Assembly (NCBI GenBank): GCA_905205065.1
Contig: CAJLCI010000034.1
Coordinates: forward strand, 1 to 24,314
Source of the DNA: an uncultured Eubacteriales bacterium
GTDB taxonomy: Bacteria; Bacillota; Clostridia; Oscillospirales; CAG-272
Reading direction: 5' to 3'
Length of the DNA: 24,314 nt
Shown here: positions 1-6,694 of the stretch, piece after piece
Position numbering within the stretch: the stretch's first letter is position 1
Layout of the letters: each line of letters begins with the position of its first letter
Translations under genes and position numbers: made by a program
The notes under the pieces: model-generated
The model's input: the letters and a program-made list of their open reading frames with translations, nothing else
Database searches by the model: none
Told to the model about the DNA's origin: nothing

Positions 1-123
1 TAACATAATATGCCTGCGATGGTTTTCGTGTTCACGCTGACATTGGTTTTATTATGGAAGCGAATTTAATTTATTAATTATACTGCCGGCTTCATGCCCG
101 GAATAAAATAAGGATTTATTGCT

Positions 124-1209
124 ATGTCAGATTATTTAAACGGAGAGAGTATCATTTTAAACGATAAAATTGATACTGACTTAAAAAAAAGCGACTTTTT
201 TTATGAGCTGCCGGAGGAGCTTATAGCTCAGGTTCCTTCAAAGAAGCGCGATATGTCGCGTCTTATGACTGTTGACAGAAGGAGCGGCGAGACCGGGGAT
301 CATATTTTTCACGATATTGTTGACATGCTTTCGCCCGGAGATATACTTGTTATAAATGATTCAAAGGTTATTCCCGCACGTCTCCATGGGATAAAAAACG
401 AGACCGGAGCCGTAATGGAAATGCTTATGCTCCGCCAGCGCGGAGATGATATATGGGAAGTCCTTATTCATCCCGGAAGACGCGCAAAAATGGGAACGGT
501 TATTTCCTTTGGAGACGGTATTCTGAGCGCCGAGGTTTTGGAAACTGTAGAGGGTGGAAACAGGCTTGTAAAGTTAAACTATGATAAAAGCGGCGGTGAA
601 AATATTTTTTCAGTTCTTGACCGAATCGGAGAAATGCCGCTTCCTCCGTATATTACATCGAGAGAATCCGATCCGTCAAGATACCAGACTGTATATGCAG
701 AACATGAAGGCTCTGCTGCCGCTCCGACGGCCGGGCTTCATTTTACAAAGGAGCTGCTCGGACGTATAAGAGACAAAGGTGTTGACATTGTTCCTGTAGT
801 TCTTCATGTAGGGCTCGGTACCTTTCGTCCTGTAAAGGAGGAATCGGTTTCCGAACATATAATGCATACAGAACATGTTGAGATTTCACCTGAATCCGCC
901 GATATGATAAACAATAGGACCGGGAGGGTAATTGCCGTAGGAACGACTACCTGCCGGGTACTTGAAAGCGCGGCCGATGAGAGCGGAAAAGTGTCTCCGA
1001 TTTGTGCTGAAACCGGAATATTTATTTATCCGGGATATAAGTTTAAAATTGTCGAAGGGCTGATTACAAATTTTCATCTCCCTGAAAGTACGCTTCTTAT
1101 GCTGGTTTCTGCGTTTTCTTCGCGCGAAATTATGATGAATGCGTATAAAAAAGCAATCGAAAAAAGATATAGATTTTTTTCATTCGGCGACGCGATGTTC
1201 ATAGTATAA
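124..1209 (+). CDS. queA: tRNA preQ1(34) S-adenosylmethionine ribosyltransferase-isomerase QueA
   Basis: Cytoplasmic enzyme of queuosine synthesis. It moves the ribosyl part of S-adenosylmethionine onto preQ1 at tRNA position 34, giving epoxyqueuosine. The 361-residue protein shows family blocks along its length: ELPEELIAQVP, RDMSRLM, SKVIPARLHG, VLIHPGRRAKMG, GLGTFRPV, ITNFHLPESTLLMLVSAF and the C-terminal FGDAMFIV. Start ATG 124 has AAGGA at 110-114 (9 nt spacing). Relative to the usual family start near SDFFYELP there are about 22 extra N-terminal residues, and no other in-frame ATG lies nearby. No tgt gene is in view; miaA, another tRNA modifier of the anticodon loop, follows. A diverged copy of its last seven codons lies 42 bp downstream (separate entry). 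The 123 bases before it hold no gene that I can support. Confidence 0.97.
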   Translation: MSDYLNGESIILNDKIDTDLKKSDFFYELPEELIAQVPSKKRDMSRLMTVDRRSGETGDHIFHDIVDMLSPGDILVINDSKVIPARLHGIKNETGAVMEMLMLRQRGDDIWEVLIHPGRRAKMGTVISFGDGILSAEVLETVEGGNRLVKLNYDKSGGENIFSVLDRIGEMPLPPYITSRESDPSRYQTVYAEHEGSAAAPTAGLHFTKELLGRIRDKGVDIVPVVLHVGLGTFRPVKEESVSEHIMHTEHVEISPESADMINNRTGRVIAVGTTTCRVLESAADESGKVSPICAETGIFIYPGYKFKIVEGLITNFHLPESTLLMLVSAFSSREIMMNAYKKAIEKRYRFFSFGDAMFIV

Positions 1210-1250
1210 AAGATTTCCGATTGGTAATTTTCTTTTACCCCGTAGGAACC

Positions 1251-1274
1251 GGCGATGCGATGTTTATTGTATAA
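1251..1274 (+). pseudogene. Relic of a second queA 3' end
   Basis: These 24 bases read G-D-A-M-F-I-V-stop, exactly the last seven codons and stop of queA (1186-1209). They match it at 21 of 24 positions. The three differences (gac/gat, ttc/ttt, ata/att) all fall in third codon positions and are silent. No similarity to queA continues upstream of 1251. I infer a leftover 3' tip of a diverged but once functional queA, for example after replacement of the resident gene by an incoming homologue. Confidence 0.6.
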
Positions 1275-1389
1275 ATGACCGGATAAGTTATGAACAGTAA
1301 AAAAATCCGATAGATATTGAGGATTATGTTCCGTAATTTTCTATGCATTTTCTATGTGCTTTGTGTGAGTTTTATGGCTTAGCACATAT

Positions 1390-1531
1390 TTATAGCTAAC
1401 AGCGAAATGTATACGGTATATGTCTGTAAGACGTTAGCCGCCGTTATGGCCGGCGGTTTCATACGCTTTTTCAGGCGGTGCTTTGTCCCACTGCCGGAAC
1501 GATGAATGACGGGGATGTGCTCCTTATTGAA
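1390..1531 (-). repeat. Dispersed intergenic element, copy E1
   Basis: This is a full-length copy, read on the minus strand, between queA and miaA. Blocks on the plus strand: TATAGCTAACAGCGA (1391-1405), CTGTAAGACGTT (1424-1435), a CCGCCG/CGGCGG hairpin (1438-1443 with 1451-1456), CGCTTTTTCAGGC (1464-1475), a second hairpin GGCGGTG/CACTGCC inside about 1474-1495, ATGACGG near 1506, and CCTTATTGAA (1522-1531). The same blocks, in the same order, recur at 8277-8428 and, inverted, at 12858-13095 and 17410-17740. It ends about 28 bases before miaA. The rest of 1210-1558 holds only the queA relic; I see no other gene there. Confidence 0.7.
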
Positions 1532-1558
1532 AAGAATAATATTTGATTAGTGGTTCAA

Positions 1559-2515
1559 ATGAAAAATAAAAAAATAAAGTTTATAGCAATAACAGGACCT
1601 ACCGCTTCCGGAAAGTCCGCGCTTGCCGTTCGGTTGGCGCATATTTTGAACGGAGAAATTGTATCCTGCGACTCTATGCAGATATACAGGGGTATGGATA
1701 TCGGTACGGCAAAACCCGATAAGTCTGAAATGGAAGGAATTCCTCATCATATGATCGATGTAGCCGATCCGTACGATTTGTGCGGATACAATTGCGCCCG
1801 GTATTGTGAGGAGGCAGGAAGGATAATACGTGAGGTATCGTCGCGGGGAAAGCTGCCTATTGTCTGCGGGGGCACGGGTATGTATCTCGATGCATTGATA
1901 CGTGGTACTGAGTTCGGAGACGCGCCGTCTGATCCGGATATAAGGGAAAAACTTAACGGACTGACATCGGAAGAGCTTTACGCAAGGCTTTTGGAAGTTG
2001 ATCCTGAAGCCGCAGCGTCAATTCATCCCAATAATGTCAAACGTGTTGCGAGGGCTGTTGAAATATACGAAATTTCGGGCATGACAAAAAGCGAATGGGA
2101 TAGAAAGTCTCATTCTTCCGAATCTCCGTATGACTGCCGCGCGATTGCGCTTGACATACTTGACCGCAGCGTTCTGTATGAGAGAATCAGAAGGCGGGTT
2201 GACTGTATGATTGAGAACGGTCTTGTTGATGAGGCAGCGTCATTAAAACTTCTGCCTGGCACAACTGCGGCCGAAGCGATAGGATATAAAGAAATATACT
2301 CTTATCTGCGCGGAGAAGTTTCACTTGAGGATGCGGTAAACCGGATTAAATTAAATACGCAGCACTATGCAAAGCGTCAGCAAACATGGTTGCGCCACAG
2401 AAATTATCTTAATTGGGTTATTGCATGTGACAAGTACGATACGAATAAGAATAATTTGAAAAATATTGTAAATATTTCATTAACACTGCTTAAAAATGAA
2501 ATAAATATGATATAA
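1559..2515 (+). CDS. miaA: tRNA dimethylallyltransferase MiaA
   Basis: MiaA transfers a dimethylallyl group to N6 of A37 in tRNAs that read UNN codons. Visible motifs are the P-loop GPTASGKSA (residues 13-21), SCDSMQIYRGMDIGTAKP with the catalytic-region Asp, HHMIDV, the GGTGMYLDALI substrate segment, NNVKRVARAVEIYE and the C-terminal QTWLRH. The length of about 318 residues is normal. Reading can open at GTG 1550 or ATG 1559. I chose the ATG because the protein then begins MKNKKIKFIAITGPTASGKS, as the family usually does, and neither site has a strong Shine-Dalgarno. An in-frame stop at 1544-1546 rules out an earlier start. The gene lies directly behind intergenic element E1, so its mRNA leader may contain that element. 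Confidence 0.96.
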   Translation: MKNKKIKFIAITGPTASGKSALAVRLAHILNGEIVSCDSMQIYRGMDIGTAKPDKSEMEGIPHHMIDVADPYDLCGYNCARYCEEAGRIIREVSSRGKLPIVCGGTGMYLDALIRGTEFGDAPSDPDIREKLNGLTSEELYARLLEVDPEAAASIHPNNVKRVARAVEIYEISGMTKSEWDRKSHSSESPYDCRAIALDILDRSVLYERIRRRVDCMIENGLVDEAASLKLLPGTTAAEAIGYKEIYSYLRGEVSLEDAVNRIKLNTQHYAKRQQTWLRHRNYLNWVIACDKYDTNKNNLKNIVNISLTLLKNEINMI

Positions 2516-2584
2516 TAAGAAGACGTTGGTGCATGTAATCATGAAACACACAGAGAGGGTTTTCAGCCCTTACATTATTTTATT

Positions 2585-3841
2585 ATGGATGTTCAATATT
2601 TAAAAAAGACCGCAGGATATATTCTTACAGCCGCCGTGTCGGTTATGATAATAGTATACATACTTTTTCACCTTTTCGGGGAATATGATTCGGGACTTGA
2701 AACCGTCGCTGCCGAATATGTGACGATGGAGCAGTCTATTACTGTTGAAGCTTGTATTCTCAGAAATGAAAGCGTAATTTATGCTATGACGGACGGCAGT
2801 ACTAATTATCTTTATTCCGACGGGGAGAGGGTTTCTGCGGGCAGTACAGTGGCTCAGATCTATGCTGATAACAGTATCGGCGGAGAACTTATTGACATTG
2901 ACAAGAAAATTACAGTTTTGGAAAAAAGTGGTTTTTCAGATGTGATTGTTTTGTCGGATACAGTTACAATAGATTCTAATATAGATTCAGTTTATTATTC
3001 AATACTTGATAAAGCGGGGAAAGGCGATTTCGATTCTGCGGTTTCTCAGAGCGATGATCTGCTTGTCCTTTTAAATAAACGCGCGCTTATAACTCAGAAT
3101 GTGCAAAGCTATTCTGATAAAATAGCCTTGCTGCGTCAGCGCCGCGATGAGCTTTCCGTTTTTGCCGGAGAATCTGTGGAGTCTGTAACAACTCAATTTG
3201 CCGGCTATTTTTATTCTCAGACGGACGGCTTTGAAGGAATTTACTCGTCCGCAAAGGCGGAGGAGCTTCAGCTTTCCGATTATGATGTTATATGCAACTC
3301 TGTTTCAAATTCTTCTCTTTATTCGGACGGAACTAAGCATGCTATCGGAAAGGTTGTTACAGACTACAACTGGTATATTGCATGCACTGTATCAAAAGCG
3401 GACTACAGAGCCGTGTCTTCCGAACGTACTTCTTTTGATATTATTTTTCCTGTAAATGATGATAAAACTGTAAAGACAGAGCTTGTACGTGTTGTTAATC
3501 CTGCAGATGATGAAAGAGTTTTGCTGGTTTTTAAGTCCGATACGCTTTTGGAGGACTTTGATTATACAAGACGTCAGACTGTGGAGATAAAAACTGCGGA
3601 ATACAGCGGATACAAGGTTCCTGTATCTGCTGTAAGACTTGAAAACGGTATTAAGGGAGTTTATATTCTTGACAGCTCAACCGTTCGTTTTCGTGAGATT
3701 AATCCGCTGTTTGAAAAGGACGGCTGGATTGTATGCGAGGAAAAAGACTCGTCTGATGAAAATCAGAAGAATCGTCTTTCACTTTATGACTTTGTTATAA
3801 CGGAGGGGAAGGATCTGTATGACGGAAAAGTGTTGTCGTGA
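2585..3841 (+). CDS. HlyD-like membrane-anchored protein of the sepF cluster
   Basis: The protein has 418 residues with one N-terminal membrane segment (about 10-31, GYILTAAVSVMIIVYILFHLF) and a large part outside the membrane. Residues about 50-95 (ITVEACILRNESVIYA...SDGERVSAGSTVAQIYAD) resemble the barrel-sandwich/lipoyl half-motif of HlyD-type membrane fusion proteins. A helical segment follows, then a second beta-rich half (about 200-395). No ABC or other transporter partner is present. Instead the gene overlaps yggS by 23 bases and heads the division cluster, a placement common in Clostridia, which suggests an envelope or septum role rather than simple efflux. ATG 2585 is the only in-frame start. 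A purine-rich GAGAGGG (2553-2559) lies far upstream, and a small AGGG/CCCT hairpin (2556-2570) lies between it and the start. The function is inferred from fold and neighbours only. Confidence 0.75.
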   Translation: MDVQYLKKTAGYILTAAVSVMIIVYILFHLFGEYDSGLETVAAEYVTMEQSITVEACILRNESVIYAMTDGSTNYLYSDGERVSAGSTVAQIYADNSIGGELIDIDKKITVLEKSGFSDVIVLSDTVTIDSNIDSVYYSILDKAGKGDFDSAVSQSDDLLVLLNKRALITQNVQSYSDKIALLRQRRDELSVFAGESVESVTTQFAGYFYSQTDGFEGIYSSAKAEELQLSDYDVICNSVSNSSLYSDGTKHAIGKVVTDYNWYIACTVSKADYRAVSSERTSFDIIFPVNDDKTVKTELVRVVNPADDERVLLVFKSDTLLEDFDYTRRQTVEIKTAEYSGYKVPVSAVRLENGIKGVYILDSSTVRFREINPLFEKDGWIVCEEKDSSDENQKNRLSLYDFVITEGKDLYDGKVLS

Positions 3842-4583
3842 CGGAAGCGATTCAGAAAGAATGTCTTTCTGCGGCTGCGGAGATTTTCTTCTGAGTGAGG
3901 TGCGCGATAATTATCTCAGGGTAGTAGATAACGTCAATAATACGTGTGAGCGTCTCGGAATAAAATATCCTGTAAAAATTTCTGCCGCTACCAAAACGGT
4001 TCCGCCGTCGGTAATAAATTATGCAGCTTCACTCGGACTTAAATGTATCGGTGAGAACCGTGTTCAGGAATTTCTTGACAAGGAGATCCATCTTGACGAA
4101 TCTATAGAACGGCATTTCATCGGTACACTTCAGCGTAATAAAGTAAAGTATATCGCCGGAAAGGTATCGCTTATTCAGTCTGTGGACAGCGTGCCGCTTG
4201 CGTTTGAGATAAGCAGGAGGGCTGAGGCAGGAGGTTTTGTTCAGGATATTCTTGCTGAAATCAATATTGGAAGAGAGAGCGGAAAAGGCGGTTTTTTGCC
4301 GGAAAACTTGGAAAATTCTCTTGACATGATGTCGGAATTTCATGGAATAAGACTCTGCGGAATAATGACTATAGCGCCTCATTGCAGTAAAAAAGACGAT
4401 TATCGAAAATTTTTTGCCGAAACTTATCAAATATTACTTGACATAGCGGCAAAAAAAATGCATAATATAGAGGTACCTTTATTGTCTATGGGTATGAGTG
4501 ATAACTATGAGATTGCAATTGAATATGGAGCTAATATAATCAGACCCGGTACGGCTATCTTCGGAAAGAGACATTATAGCTGA
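3819..4583 (+). CDS. yggS: YggS/PLPBP-family pyridoxal-phosphate homeostasis protein
   Basis: Cytoplasmic PLP-binding protein with a fold-type III barrel and no known catalytic activity, tied to vitamin B6 and amino-acid balance. It is the YlmE position of the Gram-positive ylm cluster. Motifs: AATKT with the expected PLP lysine at residue 59, GENRVQE, HFIGTLQRNKVKYI, SVDS, INIGRESGKGG, GIMTIAP, SMGMSDNYEIAIEYGANIIRPGTAIFG. Start ATG 3819 follows a strong GGAGGGG (3802-3808), inside the end of the HlyD-like gene, so translational coupling is likely. Compared with typical members (about 225-235 residues) it has a roughly 20-residue N-terminal extension with four cysteines (C5, C6, C18, C20). 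Met15 is an alternative start with no good ribosome site. The last codons overlap intergenic element E6. Confidence 0.93.
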   Translation: MTEKCCRDGSDSERMSFCGCGDFLLSEVRDNYLRVVDNVNNTCERLGIKYPVKISAATKTVPPSVINYAASLGLKCIGENRVQEFLDKEIHLDESIERHFIGTLQRNKVKYIAGKVSLIQSVDSVPLAFEISRRAEAGGFVQDILAEINIGRESGKGGFLPENLENSLDMMSEFHGIRLCGIMTIAPHCSKKDDYRKFFAETYQILLDIAAKKMHNIEVPLLSMGMSDNYEIAIEYGANIIRPGTAIFGKRHYS

Positions 4584-4626
4584 AAGCGGAATGATCGCTT
4601 TTTCAGGTGAGCCGTGCTTTATTGAA
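4575..4626 (-). repeat. Dispersed intergenic element, internally deleted copy E6
   Basis: A mini-copy of about 50 bp fills most of the yggS-sepF spacer. It keeps both ends and one core: TTATAGCTGAAAGCGGAATGA (about 4575-4595, against TATAGCTAACAGCGAAATG in E1), CGCTTTTTCAGG (4596-4607, identical to E1) and CTTTATTGAA (4617-4626). The middle, with the AACGTCTT block, is missing. The element overlaps the end of yggS: its first bases supply the last codons and the TGA stop (4581-4583). Confidence 0.6.
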
Positions 4627-4678
4627 TTAAATCAGGGCAGCATTGACATGTGAATAATATATTTTGGAGGATGTAAAA

Positions 4679-5203
4679 ATGGGATTCATTGACAAGTTTA
4701 AGGATATCGTTAATCCCAAGGATATCGACGAGGGCTATGAGGACGATGAATACGTGTTTGACGACGGTGGAAATAATACAGAGTATACGAATTATGATAC
4801 CGATTATCGTTCTCAGACAAGTTATACTCAGAGACAGCAGCCCCACAGCAATACAGCGTATATGGGAGGCGTAGGTTCTCCGGCGGGAGTTGAGCTTAAC
4901 GGTACGGCTCTTGAGCTGAAGGTGGTAAAGCCTAAGCATTGGGACAGCGTCAATCAAATTGCGGATCATCTGATAAGTAAGCGCACGGTTGTACTTAATC
5001 TGGAGGAAACAAACAAGGAAGAGGCTCGGCGAATGATAGATTTTCTCCTCGGCGTAGTGTATACTATCGAAGGGGATATTAAAAAGGTTGCTAATAATAC
5101 GTGGGTTATAACGCCGAATAATGTGGATCTTTCTCAGGACAGTCAGCAGACGCAGAGAGGATCTAACCAGACGCAGAATAATATGCAGTATACATCGATG
5201 TGA
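4679..5203 (+). CDS. sepF: Cell division protein SepF
   Basis: SepF binds the FtsZ C-terminal tail and the membrane, forming rings that align FtsZ filaments at the septum. The 174-residue protein has the expected N-terminal amphipathic helix (MGFIDKFKDIV), an acidic, Tyr/Gln-rich disordered linker (about 18-70), and the SepF domain (about 72-150) with VVKPKHWDSVNQIADHL, KRTVVLNLEETNKEEARRMIDFLLGVVYTIEG and ANNTWVITPNNV. A Gln/Asn/Ser-rich tail ends it. ATG 4679 is chosen because GGAGG (4666-4670) lies 8 bases before it; an upstream TTG at 4664 would place that site inside the gene. It sits in the conserved order yggS-sepF-yggT-ylmH-divIVA. Confidence 0.96.
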   Translation: MGFIDKFKDIVNPKDIDEGYEDDEYVFDDGGNNTEYTNYDTDYRSQTSYTQRQQPHSNTAYMGGVGSPAGVELNGTALELKVVKPKHWDSVNQIADHLISKRTVVLNLEETNKEEARRMIDFLLGVVYTIEGDIKKVANNTWVITPNNVDLSQDSQQTQRGSNQTQNNMQYTSM

Positions 5204-5352
5204 TTTGCATCGGGTGCGCAGTTGTCCGGGATCTGAAAATATGTTCAAAACTGTAGTTCTTTATTGTCAGGTTTTTTTGTCAAATCAAAAGTAAGAATCC
5301 GGTTTTAATTGTTTGGAAGATAGTTCTTTTATCCGAGGATATGGTGTTTTAG

Positions 5353-5616
5353 ATGTTTTATATTATAGCAAGAACGGCACGCCTTATTATAAGAGCATTT
5401 GAAATTTTTATGTTTCTGAGAGCTGTTCTGTCCTGGATTATGCCGCCGGATTCAAATAAGGTGACGGTCTTTTTGTATAATATTACAGAACCGGTAATAA
5501 GTCCAGTAAGGAATTTTTTGAGCCGGTTTGAATTTATAAGAAATTTTCCTATAGATATATCTTTTCTGGTTGTTCTTATAATTCTTGAGTTTGTACAAAG
5601 GCTGCTGTATTTTTAA
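5353..5616 (+). CDS. yggT: YggT family membrane protein (YlmG position)
   Basis: Small integral membrane protein of 87 residues with two hydrophobic stretches (about 2-28 and 62-87) joined by a loop, as in one YggT repeat. Family-like features are RAFEIFMFLRAVLSWIMPP, then ITEPVISPVRNFLSR and the closing ISFLVVLIILEFVQRLL. Members are linked to membrane organisation near the division site, and to chloroplast division in plants, but have no proven biochemical activity. Start ATG 5353 has GAGG at 5335-5338; an ATG at 5341 stops after three codons. The 149-base gap from sepF holds no gene that I can see. Confidence 0.9.
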   Translation: MFYIIARTARLIIRAFEIFMFLRAVLSWIMPPDSNKVTVFLYNITEPVISPVRNFLSRFEFIRNFPIDISFLVVLIILEFVQRLLYF

Positions 5617-5666
5617 TAACTGTACTTATGTGTTTTCATATGATTTCAATTTGAGAGGTTTATTTA

Positions 5667-6647
5667 GTGGACTTATCGTTTTTTTGTGACAGAATAGACG
5701 ATTTGATAAAGGCGGCGGAAAAACGCGGTTCGGCTTGTACAGGCTTTCTTGATTCTGAGCATCAGAAATACGCTGCCGATTACCTGACGGCAAATGCCGG
5801 AAGTCTGAACGGTATAAGATACTTATTCTACGGAGGCTACTGCGGAGCAGAACGGCGTATTCTTGTTTTGTTTGATCCTGACTTTTGCGGTTATTTTTAT
5901 AGATGCGGTAGATGCGGAAAGATATCTGACGGCGCGGATTTTTCAGATGTACTTTCAGAATGCGGTATCTATGATGGCGCCGATTTTGATGACGCAGATT
6001 TTGATATTTATAATGACAAAGAAAGTTTTTGTATTGATAATTTAAGCAGTAACATATCGGATTCTGACGGACGGGATGATTTTTCTTTGGACAGAGATTG
6101 TCCGGCTGCAACTTGTATGGGACTTAAGGCTGTTGCAGTCAGCGGCAGCGGCTATGCGGAGCTTAATCACCGTTCATATATGGGAGCGGTTCTTGCGTTG
6201 GGTCTTTCGAGAGACACAGTAGGGGATATAATTGTAAAAAACGATCATGAAGCGATTATAATTACCGCGCGGGCGGCTGCTGAACTTTTACTTTCACAGC
6301 CGCCTGTTTTGAATTATGTGGGAAAGGATAAAGTCAGTCTGAAAGAAATAAAGCTTGATGATGATTTTGCTCCCTGTAAAAAATATTCGCAGGAGAGTAT
6401 CTCCGTTTCTTCGATGCGGATTGATGCGGTTGTTTCAGCTCTGACGGGGATGTCACGTGAAAAGGTAAAAAAGGCAGTTTCCGGCGGAGAGGTTATTTTA
6501 AATTGTTTGCCGGCGGAAAGTTTCGATGCAAAAGTATCTTTGGGAGACATTGTGTCGGTTCGCAGGTACGGGAAATTCAGAATATCGGATTTTTCCGGTA
6601 AAACTAAAAGGGGCAGGCTGCGTCTTTTGGTTTTAAAGTATATTTGA
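5667..6647 (+). CDS. ylmH: YlmH-type S4-domain RNA-binding protein with acidic insertion
   Basis: S4-domain protein of the division cluster. YlmH homologues bind RNA or ribosomes and have been linked to ribosome-associated quality control and to division. The C-terminal S4 domain is clear (about 250-315: SSMRIDAVVSALTGMSREKVKKA, GGEVILNC, GDIVSVRRYGKFRI). The middle has the family block LNHRSYMGAVLALGLSRDTVGDIIV (about 165-190). Start is GTG 5667 with GAGAGG at 5653-5658. At 326 residues it is about 65-70 longer than usual (near 257-260). The excess is an Asp-rich, low-complexity segment (about 72-150) with a repeating GADF/DADFD pattern and several Cys (CGRCGK). The insertion reads through in frame, so I regard the gene as intact. 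Confidence 0.9.
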   Translation: MDLSFFCDRIDDLIKAAEKRGSACTGFLDSEHQKYAADYLTANAGSLNGIRYLFYGGYCGAERRILVLFDPDFCGYFYRCGRCGKISDGADFSDVLSECGIYDGADFDDADFDIYNDKESFCIDNLSSNISDSDGRDDFSLDRDCPAATCMGLKAVAVSGSGYAELNHRSYMGAVLALGLSRDTVGDIIVKNDHEAIIITARAAAELLLSQPPVLNYVGKDKVSLKEIKLDDDFAPCKKYSQESISVSSMRIDAVVSALTGMSREKVKKAVSGGEVILNCLPAESFDAKVSLGDIVSVRRYGKFRISDFSGKTKRGRLRLLVLKYI

Positions 6648-6694
6648 TAATTATATATTGACTTATTTAGATAGTAAAAAGGATGGATAAATTT

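Noticed and set aside
1..123. Upstream gene end or promoter before queA
   Set aside because: Only scattered AT-rich motifs and a weak CCGG/CCGG pairing are visible. Nothing meets a reasonable promoter or coding standard.
4619..5248. 209-codon minus-strand open frame
   Set aside because: Antisense to sepF, which is well supported; no recognisable motif.
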